12,895 nt of DNA from Enterobacterales bacterium (GCA_900768635.1 CAAGDP010000070.1:1-12895), one strand, 5' to 3'. Positions 1-8,044 are shown, counted from the first letter of the stretch. Numbers and translations: made by a program. The notes: generated by a model from the letters alone, not told the origin.

Positions 1-91
1 GTATGCCGAACCCTATATGAAAAGAGAGCGCATCAATACAGTTAATATATACGGTATCTGCTTTTGTAAAAAGGAATGTTTTGTTTCAGGA

Positions 92-113
92 AAGAAACTG
101 AAATAAGTTTCTT
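92..113. repeat. 8-bp perfect inverted repeat in otherwise featureless left edge
   Basis: AAGAAACT at 92-99 and AGTTTCTT at 106-113 form a perfect 8-bp stem with a 6-base loop. Neither side is followed by a clear T-tract, so it is not a convincing intrinsic terminator. It lies just upstream of the broken gene starting at 177. Nothing else supportable is visible in 1-176. Confidence 0.45.
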
Positions 114-176
114 ATAAGAGTCATACCTTATTGAAACCTGATAAACAATCCTAAAAAATACTAATAAGGATGGGTT

Positions 177-756
177 GTGAATAGAAACAATAATCTTTCT
201 CCCTTATTAAAACAAAGTCTTCCACACCATAAGGTAATTGTTTAAATGTCTTTACGCTCATAGTCACATGTCCCGAAAATTCTACTGACAATTTCATTTT
301 ATCCGATTAGACAGGCAATTCAACTTATCGAATTTGATGTTAGTGAAACTTTTCTATTTGAAACAGATTCACCTGCTAGCAACAACCTGGATATGGTCAT
401 AAATGCTAAATCCGGGAACGGCCACATTATTAAACTTTCTGTTTCAAACCGAATATTGAACCTTTATTGGTAAGAGTTAAGGTCTGGATCAAAACTAATC
501 CTGAAGGCAAACGTCAACAGAGCAATATGGCATAAGGAGCGAATAGTAAAATTAATCGTTACTATTTAAACTGATCCCATAAAATTTACGAATGCAATAA
601 ATGCGGCTCATCTGATTTGACTGTACTTGAGACGTACTATCGCGATGAATTGGAAGTGGTTACCAAAATAATGGTTCTATCTAAATTTTTGTTGATAAGA
701 GCGAGATAGCATACAAATGTAGCGAGCATAAAAAAAGGTCTCTGATAATTAAATAG
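177..756 (+). pseudogene. Decayed gene encoding a zinc-ribbon-like protein
   Basis: The family is not recognised. A GTG at 177, preceded by AAGGA, opens a frame interrupted by TAA (243) and TAG (261). The same frame then runs openly through protein-like sequence (IEFDVSETFLFETDSP) to TAA at 471. Coding-like sequence continues in the next frame from about 464 (VKVWIKTNPEGKRQQ), with stops at 533 and 572, and reaches YECNKCGSSDLTVLETYYRD. A second frame change near 680 leads to KSEIAYKCSEHKKRSLIIK and a TAG at 754. CNKC followed by CSEH, split only by the frame change, looks like a four-ligand zinc site. At least four in-frame stops and two frameshifts make it non-functional. Joining the 5' part (177-470) to the zinc-ribbon part is inference; these could be remains of two genes. 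It is AT-rich, unlike the genes from 1217 onward. Confidence 0.45.
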
Positions 757-779
757 TAACAATTGAAAGGAGAGCCAAT

Positions 780-1138
780 CTGCATTTTACTGTCAGCCAC
801 CTTGTGTACAAGGACAGTATTAGATCACTCTTGTGATTATGACGCCGGACAGGACGCGTATGATCTGATTGATGCTCTGTCTGCTTATGATGTTATCAGG
901 GGTTTGAGACTATCGTTTACAGGGTATAACTCCTTTATACAGACAAATAATACCGAGAGCACTGAGAATACAGAAGTAGAGCTCAGTGTATTATTTCCCA
1001 CGGTACAAAAAGCATCTCTTCCTGCAGGGTTGAAGGAACTAACAACCTGATCAAGACGTCTGGAAGAAAGGGGATGATGAACGCTTCTTACTTAAAATCA
1101 TAGATCAAAGCAGGATGTTTTCTAATGATAAAAGTTAA
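780..1138 (+). pseudogene. Second decayed gene, tandem with the preceding one
   Basis: The family is not recognised. AAGGAG at 767-772 has ideal spacing (7 bases) to CTG at 780, which opens CTG-CAT-TTT-ACT; this looks like a lost ATG start. That frame stops after 18 codons at TGA. Protein-like sequence resumes in another frame (DAGQDAYDLIDALSAYDVI, then IQTNNTESTENTEVELSVLF) and stops at 1048-1050. A third frame then gives DVWKKGDDERFLLKIIDQS and ends at TAA 1136-1138. An open frame of 95 codons from TTG 763 covers the middle, but it has no suitable ribosome site upstream and starts inside the Shine-Dalgarno region. The best reading is one small gene with a damaged start and two frameshifts. 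It begins 24 bases after the preceding broken gene, as in a former operon. Confidence 0.4.
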
Positions 1139-1154
1139 AAATTCAGAAAGAGCC

Positions 1155-1189
1155 AAAAAATATCTGCCCGGTCATACAGGCTGAGCAGA
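1155..1189 (-). terminator. Intrinsic terminator of the PAS-protein gene
   Basis: Read on the minus strand, TCTGC (1189-1185) pairs with GCAGA (1167-1163). An additional CC/GG pair lies inside a 4-base internal asymmetry. The stem is followed by ATA and six U (1160-1155). It lies 28 bases after the stop codon at 1217, the right place to end the minus-strand group. The stem is modest, so it may be inefficient. Confidence 0.5.
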
Positions 1190-1216
1190 ATCATCCTCAA
1201 TTAATGAATCTCCTTA

Positions 1217-2974
1217 TCAATTCCCAGCACTTTTTACAATAGTGTAGCAGAGACGCAATGCCTGACAGATAGCACGGGGAATAGTATCGTGCATTACCCA
1301 CTCCGGAGGATTACGCAGCTGAAAGAAGTAATGTAATCTGCCATTTTGGTATGATACCGGCATGATAACGCACTGCTTCAGTTCCGGATTTAAAGCCTGT
1401 GAGAAAAATTCCTGTTTCATAAAGCTTTTAAGGATCATAGGACTGGCAACTACCCGGCATCCCATTTCCCCCGCCTCACCATAATGCTGGCGCATAGCTT
1501 CGTAACGCAGACTAACCGGAGGTCCTGCAGGATCATCCTTAAGAATACAGCTACATTCCGCCTCAGTCTGAGATTTTTCATCATTCATAACAAAAAGTAT
1601 GGTGGAGCATCCGGTAAGTTCCGAAAGATAATCAGTAAGCTCCTGAACAGATATAGGTTCCCCGCCTGATTTAGGACAGGCATATTCACACAGTTTCTGA
1701 ATAGTTTCATCAGACTTTTTATGGTAATCCGCGATAGACTGATATAAAGATGCCCGGTTCTGGGTTTTCTTTTCATCTGTATATTCGATCATAGCTCCGT
1801 AAAGCCACAGCCGGTCGATTTTGTCATGAACCACACTTAACCAGTCCCGAACCATAATAATCGATCCGTCCTTATGCTTCATACGCAAATCAACTTCCAC
1901 CTTTTCACCGGTGGTAAGTGCCCGGCTGTAAGCGGAGTTATAGGCACTGACATCCTCAGGAGTCGCCAGGAGTCTCTGAAATACCCCGTCAAATTTTTCC
2001 TGCAGTTCAATAAGATCATAACCGGTAATTTTTGTGAAATTAGGACTTATATAACCGGTAGAATTCTTACCTACCAGAAGACTGCGATGTAATCCGCAGG
2101 GAATAGTATCTATAAGTTCCCGGATATTTCTCTTCAGCTCCTCCACTTCCGAAAGCTGACTTGCCTTGGAGGTTTCATCAATAAAAATCATCTGGACGAA
2201 GTTTAAACCGTCGGCATTGCAACAAAGTTCCGCCTCACCACCGATGTAGACTATGCCCCCGTTGCGATTAATAAGATGGAGATGGAAATCCGTACGATCT
2301 CCCACATACTGGAAACTGGAGATCATATCCCGGAAGATAATAATGTCTGAGGGAGTTACAAAATCAATACGCTTGTTTTTTACCCCGTCATAAAACTCAT
2401 CAAACCCGTAACCCAGAATCTCAGCTGCCTTTTCATTAACATTAAAATAGGAAAAGTCATACAGTCTTTGGGGTGACCGGATATTAACACCAAACTGAAT
2501 TACTCCGTAAAGACGGGAATTGAAGAAACGGTTTTCATTGGAGCACAGCAGAGAACTAAGTGTTTCCTGAGTAATAGCCACCCGCTTCGGAATACCCATA
2601 CCGTCACTTTCCAGAAGAATAACCTGAAGTTTTTTCCAGGCTTCATGGGCAGGAAGAGTACGGTTGCGGTATGAAAGAGAAATATGACTGTGAACCTCAT
2701 TAAGGGAGTGCTGGAAGTTACTTACCGACAGAAAATCCCGGATGCGGGACTGTTGCGTCAACTCAATCTGAGTTTCCACAAAGACCTGCAGCCACTCTGC
2801 ATAAGCACCCATTTCACAGTAATCATCCAGATTAGTACGGGCTTTACCGAAATCACACCGGTAATAGGTCTTTTCCACAAGGTCCACCACCATACAATTA
2901 CTGTATTTACTGGCAATTCTGGTGATAAGGTGAGCTTTGTCCTCACTTTGCTGAACCTGCATTTTTATATCCAT
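1217..2974 (-). CDS. PAS-PAS-PAS-GAF-like cytoplasmic sensor protein without output domain
   Basis: The protein has 585 residues from ATG 2974 (587 from TTG 2980). The Shine-Dalgarno GGAG at 2986-2989 is 11 bases from the ATG and 5 from the TTG, so the start is ambiguous. Residues 20-125 resemble the divergent PAS fold at the front of many Clostridia-type GGDEF sensors (VVDLVEKTYY then a helical segment and SLSYRNR). Residues 150-270 are a PAS domain with the usual FNVNEKAAEILGY helix and a C-terminal sheet (FHLHLINRNGG). Residues 270-290 are a likely coiled-coil linker. Residues 285-402 are another PAS domain (ISPNFTKITGYDL, MKHKDGSIIMVRDW). Residues 425-580 look GAF-like (TDYLSELTGCSTILFVMND and a CVIMPVSY strand). 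There is no HisKA/HATPase, GGDEF, EAL, HTH or methyl-accepting domain, and no membrane segment. It probably senses a small molecule or redox state and passes this on by protein contact. It lies last in the minus-strand group. The sensor call is firm; ligand and partner are unknown. Confidence 0.85.
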   Translation of the reverse strand: MDIKMQVQQSEDKAHLITRIASKYSNCMVVDLVEKTYYRCDFGKARTNLDDYCEMGAYAEWLQVFVETQIELTQQSRIRDFLSVSNFQHSLNEVHSHISLSYRNRTLPAHEAWKKLQVILLESDGMGIPKRVAITQETLSSLLCSNENRFFNSRLYGVIQFGVNIRSPQRLYDFSYFNVNEKAAEILGYGFDEFYDGVKNKRIDFVTPSDIIIFRDMISSFQYVGDRTDFHLHLINRNGGIVYIGGEAELCCNADGLNFVQMIFIDETSKASQLSEVEELKRNIRELIDTIPCGLHRSLLVGKNSTGYISPNFTKITGYDLIELQEKFDGVFQRLLATPEDVSAYNSAYSRALTTGEKVEVDLRMKHKDGSIIMVRDWLSVVHDKIDRLWLYGAMIEYTDEKKTQNRASLYQSIADYHKKSDETIQKLCEYACPKSGGEPISVQELTDYLSELTGCSTILFVMNDEKSQTEAECSCILKDDPAGPPVSLRYEAMRQHYGEAGEMGCRVVASPMILKSFMKQEFFSQALNPELKQCVIMPVSYQNGRLHYFFQLRNPPEWVMHDTIPRAICQALRLCYTIVKSAGN

Positions 2975-3094
2975 ATCCAAATATTCTCCGTCCTGAAAGC
3001 GTCTGAGGTTATTATGGTTATTTAACTCAATATTTCAGATATTTTCTGATAGAAGAGAGTTCAGGAAATTGTGTAACTCTGAATCCCTGAGAAA

Positions 3095-3124
3095 ATTTTA
3101 GTACAAATCTCTTTTATCATTCAA
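3095..3124 (-). promoter_or_regulatory. Candidate sigma-70 promoter for the PAS gene
   Basis: On the minus strand TTGAAT (3124-3119) and TAAAAT (3100-3095) are separated by 18 bases, matching the -35 and -10 consensus at 4 and 5 of 6 positions. This lies in the roughly 200-base gap between the lipoprotein gene and the PAS gene and would give a leader of about 110 bases. The gap itself suggests the PAS gene can be transcribed separately. Confidence 0.35.
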
Positions 3125-3178
3125 ATAAATACTGTCGGATTTTTATACAATCAGAATATATGCAAATGGTTTTAGTGA

Positions 3179-4009
3179 TTAAAAGCGACTGAGCTGCACA
3201 GCAATAGAGTTATAAGAGTCCAATTCCTGCTTATACTGCTCACTTTCACGACGACAGGATCCCAGAGAGTTTTCCTCTTCCTTCCCGTCCAGAAGATTAC
3301 TGTCATTATTGACAATTTTGGCTTTAAAAACCTGCAGATCCTCCACCGGACCGTCAAAAGTTATATTGTTCATGGCATAATTAAGTAAACAGGAGAAGCT
3401 ACCGGTGGTTCCAGGTTGTACAATACTTTTGGTGTTGCACCGGGCAATTCTGTCACCTATATAGGCCTGCTCATAATCAGGAGAGCCGAACACCTGAATA
3501 TTCATATCCACCTGCAGAGCCAGAATAGGGTAACTGGAGCCGTTTTTCAGATCAAACATAACCTCCACCCGGGTGTCAGGAGACTGGAGACTGTTACGCA
3601 TTCTGACATTAGTCATTTTCAGTCCCTGTTCATAACTCCGGAGGCACTGGGAGCTCTGCTGCATCACATAGGAATAACCGCCAATCCGCTCCTGAACATA
3701 AGTGCGGGCATCATTTACCAGAGTATGGGGATCCCGTCCGTCAAAAACCGCACGTCGTATTTCTTCCTGGGACATGCCGGGATTCTTTTTCCTCATTACC
3801 CCGGAACGTTCCCTTCCCATCTGAAAAGCCAAGTCAAAAATCGCCACCTTATCCGGAGAAACAAGTTCCCGCATTTCAGAATATGAAGCCATAAGAGCAG
3901 ATTCAGAACTTCCGTCCAGAACTTTGTCTCCACATCCTCCCAGAAGAAGGGATCCAGAGATTAACATAGCCACTGAAAAAGAATTACTTATATAACAGGC
4001 TCTCTTCAT
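3179..4009 (-). CDS. Lipoprotein with DUF6694-like N-terminus and a C-terminal beta-domain
   Basis: This is a 276-residue exported lipoprotein. The N-terminus has two basic residues, a hydrophobic stretch and the lipobox LLLGGC, giving lipidated Cys26 followed by Gly. The absence of Asp at +2 favours the outer membrane. Residues 26-110 (CGDKVLDGSSESALMASY, later a DGRDPHTLVNDA segment) resemble small gammaproteobacterial lipoproteins of the DUF6694 type, which begin with a Cys, an LDGSSE motif and a charged helical stretch. Residues 130-245 have alternating strands (VEVMFDLKNGSSYPILALQV, then QPGTTGSFSCLL) like FxLYD-type beta-sandwich domains that modify lipoproteins; this part is a weaker call. 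Mature cysteines after Cys26 fall near the beta-domain and could form disulfides. The start lies 40 bases after the upstream LRR gene's stop and has only a weak AAGG at 12 bases, suggesting translation linked to that gene. No enzymatic motif is visible. Confidence 0.8.
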   Translation of the reverse strand: MKRACYISNSFSVAMLISGSLLLGGCGDKVLDGSSESALMASYSEMRELVSPDKVAIFDLAFQMGRERSGVMRKKNPGMSQEEIRRAVFDGRDPHTLVNDARTYVQERIGGYSYVMQQSSQCLRSYEQGLKMTNVRMRNSLQSPDTRVEVMFDLKNGSSYPILALQVDMNIQVFGSPDYEQAYIGDRIARCNTKSIVQPGTTGSFSCLLNYAMNNITFDGPVEDLQVFKAKIVNNDSNLLDGKEEENSLGSCRRESEQYKQELDSYNSIAVQLSRF

Positions 4010-4049
4010 AAACTTGCTTAACCTTATACTTCATTAACTAACACAACTT

Positions 4050-6422
4050 TTACAGTTTCCGGTGGGTACCCAGATATTCCTCGATACTTTTTTCAATTTC
4101 CTTTTTGGCGGCCATAAGGGAATCATATTCACTGACATCCAGATCAAATTCCGGAATATTTTCCAGAAGAGTACATCCGGAAAAAGCATTTTCCGAAAAT
4201 TCCACCAGATCAAAATTAAATTTTGGCAATTTTTTAAGCAAAGAGCAATCCTGAAAAGCACTCTGCATATTAGTTACCGCCTTGAAATTATAGTCAGGAA
4301 CAGCTTCCAGCACTGAACAATATTCAAACATTCCCTGAATATTAGTCACCTTACGGGTATCAAAATACGGCACATCCCGCAGAGAGGAACATCCGGAGAA
4401 CATATCCTTCACCACCTGAATATGATTAAGACGATTCAGCCGTACCGATACCAGCTCACTGCATCCCTGGAACAGGGAAGCTGCAGTTTCAGCAGCACTC
4501 AAATCAAAAAAACAGGCAATTTTCAGTTCAGTACAATTCTGGAACATACCATCAATATACCGGCCCTTGGGCATATCAAAGATACATACCATCTTCAGCT
4601 GATCACAACCCCGAAACATAAACTGGAGATTTTCCGCATTATATACCGCCAGCAGTGATACCTCTGTCAGGCCACTGCATCCCCGGAACATACTTGCCAG
4701 ATTGGTTGTTTTGGAAGTATCAATAGGTGGCAGATGGGTAAGAGACCGGCAATCCTGAAACATGGAGGACATATTGACAATGCGGCTGGTATTAAAGGCA
4801 GGAACTCTTTTCAGACTGGAACAGCCCTGAAACATCTTTTCAGCAGTATTCACACTGACTGTATTGAGAAGCGGAACCTCCTCCAGAGAGGAGCAGTCCA
4901 TAAACATCTCCAGTGCGGATTTGGCCCGGGAAATGTCAATCTTCCGGAAGCTCTTTAAAGAGTAGCAGCCCTTGCACATGCCATTAATCTGCACAATATT
5001 CCTTGCGCCCACCAGATCAACTTTCCTGAGACTTTCACATCCGAAAAACATATAGGAAACATTCTCAGCCTGGGAAGCCTCAATTTCCCACAGATTGTCC
5101 AGCTTCCGGCATCCGGCAAAAAATTCCGAGAAATTAACCCCGTTACCGGTGGAAAGAAAAGGTACGGCGGTAAGAGAAGTACAGTCACAGAAAAAGCCGG
5201 AAAAATCCCGGACACGGCCGACATTCAAGGGAGGAACACTTTGCAGAGAAGAGCATCCGCAGAACATGCGATGGGCATCTGTTACCGATGCCATGTCAAA
5301 CCAGGAGAGTGATTTAAGCTCGGAACAGTTCAGAAAAAGTCCGGCCAGACTGCTGCAGCGCGGTCCCAGCTCCAGAACAAAATTAACCTGCTGCAAAGGA
5401 TGGGAATGTTCAAAAGCCTCAAAACCATCCAGATCGGATACTTTAACGCGAAAATAAAGATCCTGATAAATACTGACAAAAGGAGAATTAGTGCGCCAGC
5501 GGTTGTCGATAAGCTTACACACCACAGAGTAATTGATAATTAACTTCCTAATTCTGCCCTGCTGAATAGCCACCTGAATTTCATCAGTAATATCCAGAAT
5601 GCTGTTTAAATGGATAATGCCGTCTTCAGGGATCCGGGAAGTGGCGTATTTTACCTTGATATGAGGCTCCGAGGTAATACGGGCACCGCTTACGGTAAAT
5701 TCCGGCTCTCTGTCCGGTTCTATTGCGGTCTGGGAAAAGATTTCACTGATATAACAAAGATTAGGCAATGTCATATCCGGAAAAGATTCAAGTCTGGTAC
5801 ACCCCTTAAACATACCATAGGCGGAAATAAGATTGTCCAGCCTTAATTTAGGCACCATGGTAAGATTCTGACAGTCATGACACATTTTATCCGCAAACAG
5901 CAGATTGGCAGTGTCAAAAGAAGGTAATTCACTGATTTTTCTGCAGTTTTCCAGCATAAAGCTCATATCTGTCACCTGGGCGGTATTAAAAAGCGGAATA
6001 CTGTGCAACTCCCGGCAGCCACAGAACATATTGCTTAAATCCCTGGCGGAGGATGTGTCATATTCAGGTATTTCCTCCAGTGATGAACAGAAGCCGAACA
6101 TATAGTGCATATTAGTGACTTCCGAGGTATCAAAAAGAGGAACCTGCTTTAAATGGGCACACCAGTAGAAAAGAAAAGCCAATGAATGACAGTTGGGACC
6201 GATTCTAAGTTCAAAATCTACGGAAGTTAGATCTTCAGTAAGAGAATAAAACGGCGAATCATAAGATCCCACCAGATCATAATTGATGATCAAGGTAAAA
6301 TTACGGTATCCGCTGTCAAACAAAGTAAGAAAATAGCGAATGTCATCAGGAGAATTAAGAGTCAGTGTAATATGCTGTTGCTCTGTTTCTTGTTCCGTTT
6401 CTGGATTTTCAACTCTTTCCAT
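4050..6422 (-). CDS. BspA-type (DUF285) leucine-rich-repeat protein with two cap-plus-repeat modules
   Basis: The protein has 790 residues. Two copies of a cap domain (residues 18-88 and 269-366) each lead into DUF285/PF03382-type repeats. Six repeats follow the first cap. Seventeen follow the second, in a register of exactly 24 residues from the repeat at 359 to the C-terminus. The repeat pattern is hydrophobic-x-x-M-F-x-x-C-x-S-L-x-x-[VI]-P-x-[FL]-[DN]-T-S-x-V-T-N, for example KMFQGCSSLKRVPAFNTS. The Cys at repeat position 8 is kept in nearly every copy, stacking more than 20 cysteines in a ladder. Residues 225-268 form a linker without repeats. There is no signal peptide, membrane segment, sortase or T9SS tail; the C-terminus is a charged helix (KKEIEKSIEEYL). 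DUF285 proteins elsewhere are often surface adhesins or phage- and host-contact proteins, but this one looks cytoplasmic or non-classically exported. The start ATG 6422 has only a weak GAAAAG upstream. It heads the minus-strand group. Confidence 0.88.
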   Translation of the reverse strand: MERVENPETEQETEQQHITLTLNSPDDIRYFLTLFDSGYRNFTLIINYDLVGSYDSPFYSLTEDLTSVDFELRIGPNCHSLAFLFYWCAHLKQVPLFDTSEVTNMHYMFGFCSSLEEIPEYDTSSARDLSNMFCGCRELHSIPLFNTAQVTDMSFMLENCRKISELPSFDTANLLFADKMCHDCQNLTMVPKLRLDNLISAYGMFKGCTRLESFPDMTLPNLCYISEIFSQTAIEPDREPEFTVSGARITSEPHIKVKYATSRIPEDGIIHLNSILDITDEIQVAIQQGRIRKLIINYSVVCKLIDNRWRTNSPFVSIYQDLYFRVKVSDLDGFEAFEHSHPLQQVNFVLELGPRCSSLAGLFLNCSELKSLSWFDMASVTDAHRMFCGCSSLQSVPPLNVGRVRDFSGFFCDCTSLTAVPFLSTGNGVNFSEFFAGCRKLDNLWEIEASQAENVSYMFFGCESLRKVDLVGARNIVQINGMCKGCYSLKSFRKIDISRAKSALEMFMDCSSLEEVPLLNTVSVNTAEKMFQGCSSLKRVPAFNTSRIVNMSSMFQDCRSLTHLPPIDTSKTTNLASMFRGCSGLTEVSLLAVYNAENLQFMFRGCDQLKMVCIFDMPKGRYIDGMFQNCTELKIACFFDLSAAETAASLFQGCSELVSVRLNRLNHIQVVKDMFSGCSSLRDVPYFDTRKVTNIQGMFEYCSVLEAVPDYNFKAVTNMQSAFQDCSLLKKLPKFNFDLVEFSENAFSGCTLLENIPEFDLDVSEYDSLMAAKKEIEKSIEEYLGTHRKL
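4197..5348 (-). repeat. Sixteen consecutive 72-bp (24-codon) DUF285 repeats
   Basis: The section of the LRR gene encoding residues 359-742 holds consecutive repeats of exactly 24 codons, with the shared core MF-x-x-C-x-S-L. The DNA copies have diverged (different codons and side residues), so the array is old rather than freshly amplified. Together with the final repeat and the six of the first module there are 23 repeats. Confidence 0.75.
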
Positions 6423-6640
6423 AACTTTTCAAAATATTAAACTTCAAACCAGGGGCCGATAAGGTGAAAATATCAGCTATCATAGCCGAAACACATATCA
6501 TTTTAATGATCAGGCTTAACATACTTGCCAAATCCCCCCGGGGAATATTCGCAAATGTGATCTGTAATGGATTTTTAAACAGGGGATCCCTGCCTCCTTA
6601 CTTTATCAAAAATCCCGTATACAAGCTCAAGCCTCATCTC

Positions 6641-6649
6641 TGATACAAT
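6641..6649 (+). promoter_or_regulatory. Extended -10 promoter for the first Sel1 gene
   Basis: TGATACAAT at 6641-6649 fits the extended -10 form TGn plus a hexamer (TACAAT, 5 of 6). No good -35 is visible, which extended -10 promoters tolerate. It would start RNA near 6656, about 27 bases before ATG 6683. The divergent gap 6423-6682 also holds TGTGATCTG at 6556-6564, which recurs upstream of the second Sel1 gene, and a small ATCAT/ATGAT dyad near 6500. Confidence 0.45.
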
Positions 6650-6682
6650 AATCCACCTAAGCATTACGGGAATACAAGCAAT

Positions 6683-8035
6683 ATGAAATGGTTAACCCTT
6701 ACCACCCTGATCCTTCTCGCATCCACGGCATGGGCAACGGCAGAGCCGGTAACTGCCCCCGGTGATAAATGCCGTCTGGCCTTCACCACCGGAAGCGTCA
6801 ATTCTGCATTACGATACTGCGCAGCTGCCGCCGGTGACGATAATGCCTCTCCGGAGGTTCTCTTCCGTTACGGCAAAATTCTGTTAAGCAGTTCAGGACG
6901 AAATCCGCCCCGTCCCGAAGAGGCTTTTACCATATTTATGAAATCCGCATCCCGGGGAGATCCGGCTGCATTTTACAATTTGGGGAATATTGCCTACCGG
7001 AAACATGACTACACATCAGCATTGCACTTCTACACTCAATCCGCCCAAAAGAACCATCCCGGCGGAACCTTCCAGCTGGCTAATCTGTATCGTGAGGGAA
7101 AAGGAACTGATCCGGATTTAAATCAGGCCTATGAACTTTACCAAAAGGCAGCTGCTCTGGGAGATCCCCGGGCCATGACATCCCTGCGGGATATGTATTC
7201 TCTAGGAAATCCGGTATTCAGCGTCACCCAAAGCTACTTCTGGGCTCTGGCCGCTGCGGAAAACGGTGATTACAATGCCCGGGCAAATCTTGGTACTTTT
7301 GCCAAAAGACTGTCCGCTGCCGAACAGCAGGAACAGAAGAAAAAACTGAAAATCTGGGAGGAGGAGCTGGGGGATCCGGAAGAACAGTGTCTTAAGCTGA
7401 AAAATATGGACAGTCCTGATGCCGCCTTTGGTTTTTGTCAGCGCTCCGCCTTTTACTCCAGCAGGCCTCAGGTGTACGAAAACCTGGGACTTCTTCTGCA
7501 GTCCGACATCTTAAACCGGCTTTCTGATCAGCAGGAGGCTTTTCACTGGTTGTTAAAAGCCGCCGTCTCCGGCAGCACTGCTGCAGAATATAAGGTAGGA
7601 CTCTACTACTCTGGAAAAATTCACAGCAACCTGATCCGGCCTGATTATCCTCAGGCCATTGCCTATCTGCAGAAAGCAGCCGACCGGGGACATCAGAACG
7701 CCTGTCTGGAGCTGGGAATGATTTATGAAGAAAAACTTGCCGGTTCTCCGGAAAGAAAGGAAGCTGAAAGATGGTATGAAAAAGCGGCCCGTCTGGGCAG
7801 CGAGGAAGGTGCCTATTATCTGGGACGCAGCCTTCTTTACAGCAAAAATTATTCTCAGGCAGCCTTCTGGCTGAAAATTGCCCAAAGCTGGGGATATCGC
7901 ACTGCCGCCCAGGAATTAAACCGGGCAGAATCCCGTCTTTCCGCCGCAGAACGATTACGCATTTCTCGGGAAGCTGAAACTTTCCTGAAGGAAGATCTCT
8001 CCGCCGCAAACCCGGAACCTCTGCCGAACTTATAA
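6683..8035 (+). CDS. Secreted Sel1-repeat protein made of two duplicated modules
   Basis: The protein has 450 residues with a Sec signal peptide (residues 1-20, cleavage after ATA). It is a tandem duplication. Module 1 starts with a helical hairpin closed by C30-x15-C46, followed by about four Sel1-like helical repeats (such as LANLYREGKGTDPDLNQAY) and a C-terminal helix (LSAAEQQEQKKKLKIWEEE). Module 2 starts with C236-x15-C252, has about four repeats (AIAYLQKAADRGH, ERWYEKAARLGS), and ends in the same kind of helix (LSAAERLRISREAETFLKE). The Cys pairs are well placed for disulfides in the periplasm. Sel1 proteins are scaffolds that bind other proteins, in envelope signalling or, as in Hcp/SLR proteins, with enzyme activity. 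No enzyme motif is seen here. The ribosome site is weak (GGGAA at 6668-6672). The stop overlaps the next gene's Shine-Dalgarno sequence. Partner proteins are unknown. Confidence 0.88.
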   Translation: MKWLTLTTLILLASTAWATAEPVTAPGDKCRLAFTTGSVNSALRYCAAAAGDDNASPEVLFRYGKILLSSSGRNPPRPEEAFTIFMKSASRGDPAAFYNLGNIAYRKHDYTSALHFYTQSAQKNHPGGTFQLANLYREGKGTDPDLNQAYELYQKAAALGDPRAMTSLRDMYSLGNPVFSVTQSYFWALAAAENGDYNARANLGTFAKRLSAAEQQEQKKKLKIWEEELGDPEEQCLKLKNMDSPDAAFGFCQRSAFYSSRPQVYENLGLLLQSDILNRLSDQQEAFHWLLKAAVSGSTAAEYKVGLYYSGKIHSNLIRPDYPQAIAYLQKAADRGHQNACLELGMIYEEKLAGSPERKEAERWYEKAARLGSEEGAYYLGRSLLYSKNYSQAAFWLKIAQSWGYRTAAQELNRAESRLSAAERLRISREAETFLKEDLSAANPEPLPNL

Positions 8036-8044
8036 GGAGCTTGT

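Noticed and set aside
763..1050. Open frame of 95 codons from TTG
   Set aside because: Its start overlaps the Shine-Dalgarno sequence and no ribosome site precedes it; it is better explained as the middle fragment of a frameshifted gene.
3416..3886. 156-codon open frame on the plus strand
   Set aside because: It lies antisense within the lipoprotein gene, with no ribosome site or domain.
4197..5348. Regular 72-bp period mistaken for a CRISPR-like array
   Set aside because: The period is entirely explained by 24-codon protein repeats in an open reading frame; the repeat units are not identical and there are no spacers.
6434..6462. Possible minus-strand promoter TTATCG-17-TAATAT for the large LRR gene
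   Set aside because: The match is poor (3 and 4 of 6), and it would leave a leader of only about 5 bases before ATG 6422. The real promoter was not located.
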